From positions 2,352,001 through 2,416,000 of the forward strand of contig NC_135360.1 of the NCBI RefSeq assembly GCF_051622035.1: DNA of 64,000 nt, read 5' to 3'. Positions 11,318 to 21,709 of this stretch are shown here, in pieces. The stretch's first letter is position 1; each line of letters opens with the position of its first letter. The DNA comes from Arctopsyche grandis (Eukaryota; Arthropoda; Insecta; Trichoptera; Hydropsychidae). The notes beneath the pieces were generated by a model that had not been told where the DNA came from, did not search any database, and worked only from the letters and a program-made list of their open reading frames with translations. A program made the position numbers and the translations under genes.

Positions 11318-12630
11318 GATTGCCAACTGGTCTCTTTTTAAGAGAACATGTTCTTTTTTTCAACACAATTCTTTTGTTCTCTATCTTTTTTATATTACAC
11401 CCATAATAACCTTTTTTTAAATTTTGACAATAATTTCATGCAGTCTATACTAAATTTTCTCTCACAAGATACGACGTGAGTGGAGAGGCAATTTAAAGAT
11501 AATGTTGAAAAATATTTCAAAAATGAAAACTTTAAAAATATGATTTCCTGTCTCAAATGGATAGAATATTTAAAAATAAATACTATTGAGTTTCAATCGA
11601 AATTATTAAAAAATTATCACTTTTTTTGCAATACCTGGCCAAAATGCCAATTTAGAAAGAATATTTTAGATGATCGGCAGACAGTAGACTAAAGAAAGAA
11701 ATAAGTTGAAAATTTTCACTGTCCGGGGTATTTTAAGCGTAGTATATAATTACAAAAATTATTTCATGTGTAGAACTTTATAAAGAAATAAAAGACAATA
11801 AGAAACTTTTGCACCAACTTGGGAAATTGGGAGTGAGAATGAAGATGATTAAATTCAACAATTAATTTTTAAGCGCACTCTTCCTGTTTCTAACTACATA
11901 TGTATGTTCCGGTTATTATAAAAGTGGAATAAGTCATATAATATTTCGTTTGAGATAATTGGAGTTTTGCGTAAATTTGTTTTAAAAAATATTTTGATAC
12001 CATATACATAAAAATATAGCCAGCAGCATAGCTCGGACGTTAAGCTTCTGCTTACCGTCAAGAAGGTGCCGGGTTCTATCCCTGAATGAAAATGAATTTT
12101 TTAGAGTATGCTGTTGGTCAGACCTGGATTTGTGACTCCAGGTTGATCGTTTCCTATCAGAGTTTGCCAATTTTCTCTGATTTCATTGTTGAAACGGTTC
12201 CGGAAAAAAAAATTGGCTAAAAATCCTTCCTACCTACTATGTCACCACTATTTGAAAATTTGATTGATGTACAATAAAAATTTATGTACAATTCATAGAT
12301 GTCTCGTTAATTTGCGAGTTTTTTCAGTGTCTCGCAATTCAACGACTTATAATAAAAATGCTGTATTTGTATTTGTAATTGGCCAGGAAGGCGCATTGGG
12401 ATTTACCTGTAAGGCCTTCCTGGTATATATGTAAAATAAAAAATATGTATACATTATGATTCTTTGTTATACATAGATACAATTTTTCCCGTACTGGTTG
12501 GATTTTGCGATTACCTTGCAAAAAAATGTATTTTTGGTAACTTAAACAACCGGCACAATTATAAAGAAAATTGTAAAAAATATATTTTTTTTGTTAAATG
12601 TTCTCTTTTTTTGTCCATGGCAACCCTACG
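11318..12630. mobile_element. DNA transposon-like repeat with TAGGRTTGCCA ends
   Basis: The left end reads TAGGATTGCCAACTGG and the right end, in reverse complement, TAGGGTTGCCATGG; both are followed by AAGAGAACAT-like sequence. A related end is present at 8770-8816. The interior holds a short 70-codon frame at 11480-11692 of no recognised family and a nested SINE at 12017-12432. I found no clear target-site duplication, so the boundaries are tentative. Confidence 0.45.
12017..12432 (+). mobile_element. tRNA-derived SINE
   Basis: The 5' end resembles a tRNA gene. It has an A-box-like TAGCTCGGACGTTAAGC near 12028 and a B-box-like GGGTTCTATCCC near 12071, spaced as in an RNA polymerase III promoter. 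The 3' end carries a hairpin (CCAGGAAGGC pairing with GCCTTCCTGG). A second copy lies inverted at 28861-29288 and is highly similar along its full length. The 3' hairpin aligns base for base with the LINE-type tails elsewhere in the window, which suggests the SINE depends on that LINE. Confidence 0.7.
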
Positions 12631-13048
12631 TATATATTTAGATATTTTTCATATTCAATGAAACACTTTGTGATGATTTAATTATATTGGACTTCAACAT
12701 ACATATGTTATTTCAGGCTGCAGGTTGTACGTCGCTGATGTACAAGGTTACATATATACAATGTTTGAAGAAAATATATAATAATAATAGTATAATATGT
12801 ATGATTTTTTTTTATAAATTATGCCTGAAATTGTTATAAATACAAAATAAAAGTTTTGGAAAAGCGAATTGGATTATTTTAACATATTGTCAACAAATTC
12901 GCATTGTTTTTCTTCGACACGTTTTAATTGTTTATTTATCTTCTAGTTAAGGTTACATCTATACTATTGCAAATCGACTTATAAAAGGTACATATGTACA
13001 TACAACCAGTACTACTGCTGCATTTTCAAATGGAGATGTACCATTTAG
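12433..13048. other. AT-rich interval downstream of gene C
   Basis: It contains the end of the TAGGRTTGCCA element and a block (gttgtacgtcgctgatgtacaa near 12723) that is repeated at 24742 and, shortened, 53829, and inverted near 61108. This marks it as part of the unit duplicated with the ZAD genes. Confidence 0.35.
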
Positions 13049-13120
13049 AAAGAACCGTTGGACGCAAGATTCGATGACTTCATAAATAATGCTCATGGAG
13101 GAAAAGTCAATGTGGCACAG
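13049..13120 (+). pseudogene. Exon-like remnant on the opposite strand of the duplicated unit
   Basis: Between an AG (13047-13048) and a GTATGTAAG donor-like site lies a 24-codon open block ending in the peptide NNAHGGKVNVAQ. The same block occurs at 24841 and 54041, always on the strand opposite to the neighbouring zinc-finger gene. In those copies the frame continues through the donor-like site to a stop. I do not recognise the family. Confidence 0.35.
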
Positions 13121-13298
13121 GTATGTAAGTTGAAGGAAATGAGAAACTTATTTTTTTCATGTTTCCTTTATTATTTTGGAAATTAAAATCATTTATTTAT
13201 TCTCTGTGTACATACCTTCAATCTAAATACAGAAATGCTAAAAAAAAATTTATGAAATATAAGGGAACCAAAATGACCTGATTTGACGTAAAACGTTT

Positions 13299-15126
13299 CT
13301 ATTCTTGTGGCTTTACCCAAGTATGAATATTCATGTGTGCAATGAGTAGATGTTTTCTAAGGAATGATTTTAAACAAATGTCACAATTGTATGGCTTTAC
13401 CCCACTATGAATATACATATGTGCACTAAGAGATTGTTTCGTAGTATATGTTTTTGAACAAATGTCACATTTATGTAGCTTTACCCCAGTATGAATACCC
13501 ATATGTGCACTGAGTAGGTATTTTCCAAAGAATGATTTTGAACAAATGTCACATTTGTATGGCCTTACCCCGCTATGAATGCTCATATGTGAACTGAGTT
13601 CACATTTTCTAAGGAATGATTTTGAACAAATTTCACATTTGTGTGATTTTACCCCACTATGAATATAGATATGTGCACTAAGAGATTGTTTCGTAGTATA
13701 TGTTTTTGAACAAATGTCACATTTGTGTGGCTTTACCCCAGTATGAATACCCATATGTGCATTAAGTATATATTTTCCAAAAAATGATTTTGAACAAATA
13801 TCACATTTGTGTGGCTTTACCCCGCTATGAATTCTCATATGTGTACTGACTTCACCTTTTCTAAGGAATGATTTTGAACAAATATCACATTTGTATGGTT
13901 TTACCCCACTATGAATCCGCATATGTAAATTTAGACTATATTTCCTGTTAAATGATTTCGAACAAATGTCACATTTGTGTGAATTTACCTCACTATGAAT
14001 CAGTATATGTTTATTAAGCTCAGATTTTGAAACGAATGATTTTGAACAAATTTCGCATTTGTGTGGCTTTAACCCACTATGAATATTCATATGTGCACTA
14101 AGATGTTGTTTAGTAGTATATCTTTTTGAACAAATATCACACTTGTGAGGTTTTACCCCATTATGAATTTTCATGTGAGCACTGAGCTGGGGTTTTGACG
14201 TGGATAAGTTTTTCTGTGTCACAAGATTGTGTTTATTAGTAAACAAGTTGTCTTGGAAATCTATTTTATGGTCCAATTCAGAATCAGTAGACCAAATCTT
14301 ATCTAAAGCTTTTCGTAATGGTAATTCTTCGCCTGGAATGTGTCTATTGGTATCCATTATTGCTGCCATATTATCTCTTGAAGTAATTTTTCTTCCAGGG
14401 GTCTAAAAGATAAACCGAAAGATATACAACTCAACATGTGTAACATTTTTACAGTGTGATTAGATGTCATTTTAAATGGAAATTCTAATCGATCCAAGTC
14501 ACTCGAATCCCATTTACTTACTTCGCCATTGTCTGGAGAATGAGAAATGTTGAGTGGCACATTGAGTTGAGTCGAAGTAATTTTTCCTCCAGTGGTCTAA
14601 AAAATAAACCGAACGTTATACAATTTAACACGTGTAACATTTCAATACTGCGTTTAGATATCATTTTACATGTAAAGTCAATCGCATCCCATTTACTTAC
14701 CTCGCCATCGTCTGGTAAAAGAGAAATGTTGGGTGGCAAATCAGCACTCGACTCATCTTCCCATATTAAATCTTCCACCAAAACTTCCTCCGGCTTGACT
14801 TTCAAATGCTTGTCTAATTTCACCCTCGACGTTGTGTCATTCTGAAAACAAACGTTTCGAAAGCTGTCGAGCAATTCAAGGTTGTTGACACAGGAAAGGC
14901 ATATCATATCTGGCAGAAGATCACCTTTCCTAACCTGCAAACGAGAAAGGTATGACGATTACGGGGAGTAGCGAATTAACAATAGCAATTGTTCAAGTGT
15001 AACGTAACTAACCCGCAGCCGACAGCAGGTCCAAATACGTTGCGCCAAACGCGGTGGATGAGGGTCGTCATGGATGGAGACGAAGGACCCTGCTGGAGCA
15101 GAGCAGAGACAAAGTCTGCACTCCAT
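13299..15126 (-). CDS. ZAD-C2H2 zinc-finger protein C (10 fingers) with a chimeric extra exon
   Basis: Exons, from 5' on the minus strand, are 15126-15013, 14934-14701, 14596-14522 and 14402-13299, all in phase 0. The ZAD has Cys pairs at residues 3/6 and 50/53. The 75-bp third exon occurs in no paralogue. Its first part copies the start of the normal finger exon and its last part copies the end of the normal exon 2, flanked by two paralogous copies of intron 2 (104 and 119 bp). Both acceptors and donors keep GT-AG. With this exon the product is 508 residues; skipping it also keeps the frame. Ten complete fingers end in the tail IHTWVKPQE, a C-terminus not cut by the repeat that ends E-G. Expected role: nuclear ZAD dimer binding DNA. 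Confidence 0.85.
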
Positions 15127-15420
15127 TGCTACTTGTACAATACAATCTTTCACAATAACTATAGAACAAAAGATTATTTGACCCTTGATATTGATTGATT
15201 TTTTTCAAGAATCGCCCGTGCGAACAAAACAATTTTATTGTGAAAAAAGCAGAAAATAACGAGTCTCCAGTGCTCGCTTATGAAATAACCGTGAACGGGT
15301 TATTTGATATTTGTGAACTGTAATTGTGTATAGGCACTGTCACTGTTGTCAGCCGTCGTTCAATATGGACTAGTAGCGTACACACTGCGCGATTTGCACA
15401 GCGTTTTTAAGGTAAACGGC
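15127..15420 (-). promoter_or_regulatory. 5' flank of ZAD gene C
   Basis: The first 90 bp upstream of the ATG (with ttattgttgaaaa-like and caatatcaagggtcaa-like blocks on the minus strand) match the flanks of D-H. A diverged form of the CAGCTG palindrome (gttgtcagccgtcg) lies near 15343. The flank is interrupted near 15424 by a repeat. Confidence 0.4.
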
Positions 15421-15423
15421 AGT

Positions 15424-15620
15424 GGCGTAGCTACCGCCCCCGCAGACCCCGCAATGCGGGGGGGGGGGCGCCGAGTCTCAGAGGGCACTACAAAGCGGCG
15501 CGCCTTTTTTACGGATTTTTTAATTTGTTCTGTCATCTCTTTGTAATATTATATAACACAATTTCCATCATTGGCTACTATTTCTAATGAAATACAAGAT
15601 GATGATCTTTACTTATATAT
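15424..15620 (+). repeat. hAT-like terminus
   Basis: The sequence CAGTGGCGTAGCTACCGCCC followed by a G run resembles the termini of ZMYM/hAT-type elements and the CAGTGGCGGACTGG ends at 29343 and 31383. No transposase is visible, so this is a fragment or a non-autonomous copy with an unresolved right end. Confidence 0.4.
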
Positions 15621-15655
15621 ATTGCTGTCGGTTCCCTCATCACTGAGGATCGTGA

Positions 15656-15800
15656 CTATGATGTGCGGTCAACCAGCTGCCTCCATTCAGTTCTAAATTC
15701 GGCCAGGCGAAGACTTGCTACCGTGGAAGCGCCCGTCGCTGCAGATACTTGGTCAGTCCAGCGTGCGGGGGATCTGCCTCTGGCTCTTCTGCCTTCGACG
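15656..15800 (-). pseudogene. Non-LTR retrotransposon ORF2 C-terminal remnant
   Basis: On the minus strand the frame encodes RGRSPARWTDQV and, further on, EFRTEWRQLVDRT. This is the pattern G-R-x-P-x-R-W-x-D followed by W-R-x-L, seen at the C-termini of many LINE endonuclease/reverse transcriptases. Nothing upstream matches the rest of the protein, so it is a 5'-truncated relic. Confidence 0.55.
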
Positions 15801-15959
15801 CTAATATATATATATATATTAGCTCCACGCTCGCAGCATAAATAGGTCAGCGCGAGTACCAAGAACAAAAGATGTGCACACGACACACTTCAACCCAAAA
15901 CGTTTATAAACCTGTCAAGTCTCTGTGGTATTGATTTTTTAAAATAAAATAAAATAAAA

Positions 15960-17235
15960 TAAAATAAACCAACGCAGCAACCTCCACTGGCAGAGTGAGC
16001 CTCTGGAGTTCATACAGATCACTTCTCCGAAGAAACCTCTTCGTACATACTGTGGCGGCTCGCTTATACGACATGGTCGAGTTTGGTTGCCTTCCTGCGA
16101 GTGGGGACCAGCCCGGCTGGGTTCGGAGAGCCGCTACTCACTCTGTCTTCAGCTGTCATATAATAAACACGTGCATTAACATGCCAGTCGTCTCATTCGT
16201 TCATCCTCCATACTGGTGACCCCCGACATCGAGCCACGCAGCCTCGATCAATTTCAACATGCCGCTCATCCCTGTCTCGCCGCGCCCCCATCGCCATCAA
16301 CACAGCACGCCGCGGCCCGCGGGTGACAATAAACGTGCAGACACGGCTACCTACCTACCTACCTACCTACCGACGTCCAGCCACAACGTCGATGACAGGT
16401 GCTTAAAAAAATGGGGGAGCGAATGAGACGACGATCTTGACAGCTGGATGTGGAGTCATGCGCGATCCACTACACATAGAACGGTCATCCAGCACCACAA
16501 GACATACACCACCTCAGCACCATCATCATCATCATCATCAAGGCCCCGTCCGTCCCCACGAGCGTCGTCACGCCGAGACGGGCGGTAGCGCTACAACACC
16601 TCCACGAGCCACAACGACTCACAGTCCAGCTCGGAGTATCATCAACCACATCGATGCCCCTGCCGCCCCCGCCACCCCACCAACCGACATCAGCCTCGGA
16701 AGAGCGGCGCCGCCGCAGCATCGCATCGCATCGGCGTGACCATCGGACCAGCCACCGTCCTGCTCGCGACGTCACCGCCCTCGAATCTACCGACCATTCA
16801 GGGCGGTACACCTATGTACACAGCGGATGACCCACGTCAACAATTTTTTTTCTCCTCACGTAATAATTTTTTCTCTTTGTGTAACAATAATTTTTTTCTA
16901 TTGTAAAATTTGTTTCTTTGTAATTTTGGTATCGCTGATGCTGGGGGGGGGGAGTGATGTGGCGGCTCGTTTATACGACATGGTCGAGTTTGGTTGCCTT
17001 CCTGCGAGTGGGGACCAACCCGGCTGGGTTCGGAGAGCCGCTACTCACTCTGTCTTCAGCTGTCATATAATAAACACGTGCATTAACATGCCAGTCGTCT
17101 CATTCGTTCATCCTCCATAATACAATAACCATTGTACCAAATTGAACGAAAATAAACGATCCTCTTTCAAACTCAACTGAATTTCCATAGGCCGGGAAAC
17201 GGTCGAAACATTTCACTCGTCCTATAACCGGTGAC
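15960..17235 (+). mobile_element. Outer LTR-like copy split by a TRIM insertion
   Basis: Sequence up to 16046 (ending cttcgtacatac with the target duplication) continues at 17124 (aataaccattgt) and reads as one block in the uninterrupted copy at about 1875-2050. The only difference is the inserted TRIM element with its ATAC duplication. Confidence 0.6.
16051..17119 (+). mobile_element. TRIM-type LTR element, plus-strand copy
   Basis: Two 162-bp direct repeats (16051-16212 and 16958-17119) start TGTGGCGGCTCG and end CATCCTCCATA. ATAC target duplications flank the whole (16047-16050 and 17120-17123). A primer-binding-site-like TGGTGACCCCCGACATCG follows the first LTR after one base, and a purine tract (GGGGGGGGGAGTGA) precedes the second. 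The 745-bp interior is GC-rich and lacks gag-pol. It has a His/Pro/Ala-rich open frame at 16437-16739 that is shared with the copy at 44796-45882. Small size with intact cis signals defines a terminal-repeat retrotransposon in miniature. Confidence 0.85.
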
Positions 17236-17283
17236 CACCGACCACCTGTCCTATAAGGATATGCAAGTTAGATTTAATGATAT

Positions 17284-17629
17284 TGTTGCGTAGGGGTGGG
17301 TGGAGGATTCAAGTAAAAGGCCAAAGTCGTTTCACAGCATTTATTGGTGATTAAGGAGATACACGCACTGGCAGTGCTCCGTCCAGAATGTCTTGATATC
17401 CAAACGTCCCATTGTTTACCTATTGTTATGGTCACGTACTAGATGTGCCACGGAAGTGTCCCACGCTACCGCTGTGGATTCTGAGAACTCTACCGGAATG
17501 CGACCCCGAGTTACCGCTACCCTCGCTAAGTGCATTCGGGGGAGATAATCCTCGAAACCAATTATAACGGTCACACAGTCTCTGGGATGCTACCGGCCTA
17601 ATCCGATTGCACTTACTCCGCCGAATACA
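17284..17629 (-). mobile_element. Solo LTR related to the 37113-40139 element
   Basis: In reverse complement the 3' part reads ccaataaatgctgtgaaacg and ends ATCCTCCACCCACCCCTACGC-ACA-like. This matches the last about 90 bp of the LTRs at 37113 and 39757 with few changes; the rest is diverged. It is therefore an older or sister family. The far boundary and target duplication are not certain. Confidence 0.6.
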
Positions 17630-18276
17630 CGTTTTATTTTTGATTTTTTTTACTGAAAGTTGCTGAAAATTATTTTACCATAAAATATATGTTACATTAT
17701 AATATACACGTTTCTTCTAGTAAAATATAAATTTTATTCCACTTAATTGTGAAAGCATAAAATATGGCATTGATCGTCATCGATTATATACCTTTTTTGT
17801 CATAAATCTCGAGTCATCACGGGCAAAATACAGTTCTTACAATATACGTAGACTGCTTTTTAGACTTTTAATCGACTTTTCTTGCCAACGTATAAAATTA
17901 TTAAAAATGACAATAATTGCGATATTTAAAATATAAAAAAAATTTATGGAATTAAATTGCCATTTACCCAATATATCGAATTATTGGTAGTGAAATAGGT
18001 ATAAATAAAAAGTAAGTACATTCATAGTACATGGATAAGAATTTCATACACAAACATATATATCCCTCCAAGTACGTACGTAGCCATACGGCAACAGTAT
18101 ATGCAATGGCGAAACTAAATCCCCAGCGCCCCCACTTATACCTGATTACGGTTTTTTTTGCGCGAGTTTTGTCCCTTTGGATACGCTTAACAGATATTGA
18201 TGTGCTACAGTGGAGGGAACAGCTACCAGAAACAAAGAGAGGAGTTACAATTTGCGGTTGAAATTTTTAACCAAAA
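17630..18276. other. AT-rich interval upstream of the piggyBac-like frame
   Basis: No coding sequence is convincing. The segment may hold the 5' flank of the two-exon frame that starts at 18277. Confidence 0.25.
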
Positions 18277-18884
18277 ATGGACTGTTCGAAAACGTAAGTG
18301 CATTTATTTTTAAACTTTTAAATGCCTTTCATTACTTTTATGAATACATTTATTATGTCAATGTGTAGTGCTATAAATGTACATACTTAGGTGCTTTCAA
18401 ATATGTATTGTATAGCTATAATTCAATCCCAAATGCTTGCGTATCCATATGTCTACGCTAGTCTTTTCCCGTGTCAAATTATTTTGATTACTGTTCGATG
18501 TTTTTGATGTTTTTTTGTTATATATACACAAAATCTAACGCCAATTTTTGGGCCCATTTCAGATCTAATGTAGACTTAACTGTTGGAGACATATTAAATT
18601 TGTTAGAAGAACCTGGGACTGACGATGACGATTTGCTCGATATGGAGATGGAGATGGAAACGGATATATTTATTTGTCCTCCCGAATCGAACGTATTGAC
18701 CGATGAAGACAGTGCCGAAGAAGATGATGGCGGTCTTGTAAATAATCTTAGTCGTCGTCAACTTGCTGCAAATGCAGAAATGCGAATTAGAGGGAGACAG
18801 GTCGGAGGAAACGACAACTTTACGAGCTACGATGCGAGTACAACACGCATATGGATTGATGGAGATTTAGATCATATATATTAA
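18277..18884 (+). CDS. PiggyBac-type N-terminal domain, short two-exon frame
   Basis: Exon 1 (18277-18293, MDCSK plus two bases) ends at a GTAAGT donor. Exon 2 (18563-18884) starts after TTTCAG and restores the frame, giving 112 residues. The product has a short DLTVGDILNLLEE helix, a strongly acidic stretch, a PPES/TDEDS segment and NLSRRQLAANAEM. This is the order seen at the N-terminus of piggyBac-derived transposases (PGBD3/4-like) ahead of the catalytic domain. The catalytic DDE domain is absent: the frame ends IWIDGDLDHIY, with AATAAA overlapping the stop region. It may be a decayed element tail or a small domesticated peptide; the clean splice sites argue mildly for the latter. An alternative start at 18471 would read through the intron and is less likely. 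Confidence 0.5.
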
Positions 18885-19141
18885 ATAAATGTTTTCTTTT
18901 ATGTAAATGGTTGCTTTTTATTTCTCCTTGGTCCTTCAAAGTACCTACATATATAATGATTATTTTTAAGGGTTTGGTATTGGTCAAATTGGTCAAAATT
19001 CCGATGTTTTGGGGTGTGGTATGTTTGTAACAATTCACCGAATTATTGTTTTTACTCAAACCCTTAGCTTGCAGGTATATTTTGTATCTGACAAAATATA
19101 CTGATTTTATAAAAAAAATATATTGATTTTATGAAAAAAAT

Positions 19142-19232
<91 letters not shown>

Positions 19233-20612
19233 GGTTATAAATAAACTAAGCACATAACTAAAGGCATCTTGGATTTTTTTCTTTTATCTAAAAATATTTT
19301 GGAGGGCAGAATATTCGTCTCGCGTATTGCGATCTGTTGTCGCGCGGAATTACTGACACGCCCCCTGTAACGACGAGCGTAGCCATATGGCTACATGGAT
19401 TTTTACCTGAAAGCGCTATAATTTTTTTTTTTTATTATTTTTGCTTGATTAAGATGAATATTTGTCAAAGAAATATGGTTGAAATATTCTTTTATTAATG
19501 AAAAAAATCTCTCGTCTCTGGAGGGTTAATAAAAAAATGAGAGTAAAAATTGAAATAAAAATAAATATTTAAGCACATGTAAATACGTGCAAGTCAACGA
19601 TTTTATTTTTAAGGTAATTAAAATAAGGTTAAAATAAACAAAGTAACGTTAAATTATTTTATTTATTTATGTATTCATAATCATTGAAAAGGTTGAATTT
19701 ATTTTTATTCCCTTTCAATTTTGTAATAAACGTTATCTTTAAAAAAACAAAAATATTTAATAGTGATATTGTGTCTGGATTGGTATTTGGATTTTGATTT
19801 ATGAAATTTCAATAATTAAATTGTAAAAGCGATATTCACATATTTTGCAGGAATAAAAACAGTTTTTCGAGTTTTTTGAAACGAACTTACGGGTAAAGGG
19901 TTAGCGCTTGATTATTTACGCGAATGTGGCTTTATACTACGGAAAAAATATGTTTTTACAATAATAACGAAAAACCGCATGGAAATAACCACTCATCCGA
20001 TATTAAAATAATCGTCTTCTAGCACATTTTGAAATTAAAATTAAGATCATCGATAATATAATTCGACAAACTACTCAAATCCGCCATGCATATTTTGCAC
20101 TCAAAAGGAATAAAATCTAAAGTAAGCAATTAATAAGAATTGAATAATAACTGAAAAATTTATTTGTATTTTCTTCAAGGTATGTATGTAATTTCAATGA
20201 TAGTGGAAAAACAACCGACTATTGAAAATAGAAGAAGGATTGTTGATACTGGTTTTAAATCTTATCTATAATATTATATTATATACCAAATGCATTGCTC
20301 CAATGCTAGCTCATTTTATTTTCGTTTATAAATACGAAAATTTGAACTCGAGATTTAAATAATGTGTATTAAATTTTAGGTCTTCTCTTTTTTTTTTCAA
20401 TTGTCTTCAATTGTCTCATAAGCCGCTCAACGGATTGGGATGAATCGTAAAAGTTATGATATGTGTTGATAACATCGAGTTGCAAATGCAATCCAAATAG
20501 TTTAAATTTCCCTCCAAAAAAAAAAATCGATTTAAAAAACTATAAATATCGCCAACATTCTTGCATAAACGTAACGTGAAGAGAGGGGGGGGGAAGGAAT
20601 ACGATAATTAAT
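18885..20612. other. AT-rich intergenic region with a TA microsatellite
   Basis: A pure (TA)n tract spans about 19146-19230. The remainder is AT-rich with short homopolymers and no open frame that resembles a protein. Confidence 0.35.
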
Positions 20613-20820
20613 ATAGTATTTGGACTATTCGTCACTTTGCGATAGTCACAAAGACAATTATCGCCATGAAAATCGCAATACACAATATTTGGCACTCAAG
20701 TTCTCGCTAGTATGATAGTTATCGTTAGTATGATGGACTTTTCGGCTACCAGATGTTCCGTTATAGAGATTTTAGTGACTTTGTGACGAGTATTTTGTGA
20801 TCAGTAATCACCGAACCAAT
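20613..20820. mobile_element. MITE family with GTCACA ends
   Basis: The element runs from tttggactattcgtcac to gtaatcaccgaaccaatt and shares its interior (cgccatgaaaatcgc, gttctcgctagtatgatag, cagatgttccgttatag) with copies at 21092-21255, 28373-28841, 43679-43881 and 52019-52478. The ends form imperfect inverted repeats around GTCACA. It has no coding capacity. Confidence 0.6.
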
Positions 20821-21091
20821 TAATATGGGCAAAATACAGATATTTCATGATATATCCTTCGTACTTATGTTGAATCCCCAAATGAATATTATTATTTTTC
20901 CTAAGTCACTGGTTAATATTTTACACCCGGGAGCATTAGATATACATATTTTCATTTCAAATGACTTTAGTACTAATACTTTTATATTGTTTCGAAACAA
21001 ATTACGATGTCCAGAGAATTGTACATTAGAATTAATATTCTTACTCCAGAGAATTTGTTGCGTACTGTAAATGTTTCAAGTAACTTCAAAT

Positions 21092-21255
21092 CGGCTCGGT
21101 GATTATTGCCCACAAAGCGCTCGTCCAAAAGTTACTAAAATCTCTGTAAGGGAACAGTCGAAAAATCCATCACACTAACGATTACTATCATACTAACGAG
21201 AACTCGAGTGCCAAATATTCCATATTCGCGATTTTCATGGCAAAAGTTGTATTTT
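21092..21255. mobile_element. MITE family with GTCACA ends, inverted and partial copy
   Basis: The copy begins ggctcggtgattattg and contains ccaaatattccatattcgcg and the shared gattttcatggc. It is in the opposite orientation to the copy at 20613 and truncated at its right end. Confidence 0.5.
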
Positions 21256-21709
21256 GGCGCCTCGGCTCCGGGGAAATCAAGCCGCAATGTTCTCAAATCT
21301 AGTCAGTGTGTTTATGCGTCAAGTTGGTAACGAATGTACCTAAATGTACTAAATATACCGAATGTTCTAAAATGGTGACCGGAAAGGTTGCTCGAAAGCG
21401 GTACCCGCACGGGAAAATTTGGCTATTGTCGCAACCCACTATGGACAATTCGCCACTGCGATCCGCCCAGAAACCGGTTTGAATTCTCGCCCGTCCCCAC
21501 AAATTCTCGTACGCGCAGGTAGAAAATTTGACTGAAATACTATTGTCCCAAACGCCCATCCCCACCTATCGCCATATACACACCATTGAAAGTTCAACTG
21601 AAATACTTTTCGCACTCGCCGAAATTTTTCCCTAAGGCATACATATATGAACGCGTGAATTTTTGTTTGTTTTCTCGTCACTAGTTTGTGTGGTTTATTT
21701 TTATGGTAG
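21256..21709. other. Unassigned intergenic interval
   Basis: Two overlapping minus-strand open frames (80-88 codons) lie here in different phases. They show no recognisable domain and no partner exon. I see nothing that can be supported as a gene. Confidence 0.25.

Noticed and set aside
12028..12083. A genuine tRNA gene
   Set aside because: A- and B-box-like blocks are present but no cloverleaf with a clear anticodon arm could be drawn, and the unit continues as a SINE with a second copy at 28861-29288.
14357..14560. Separate small gene with the PLNISHSPDNGE peptide next to gene C
   Set aside because: It reads through intron sequence; its coding part is the chimeric exon of gene C.
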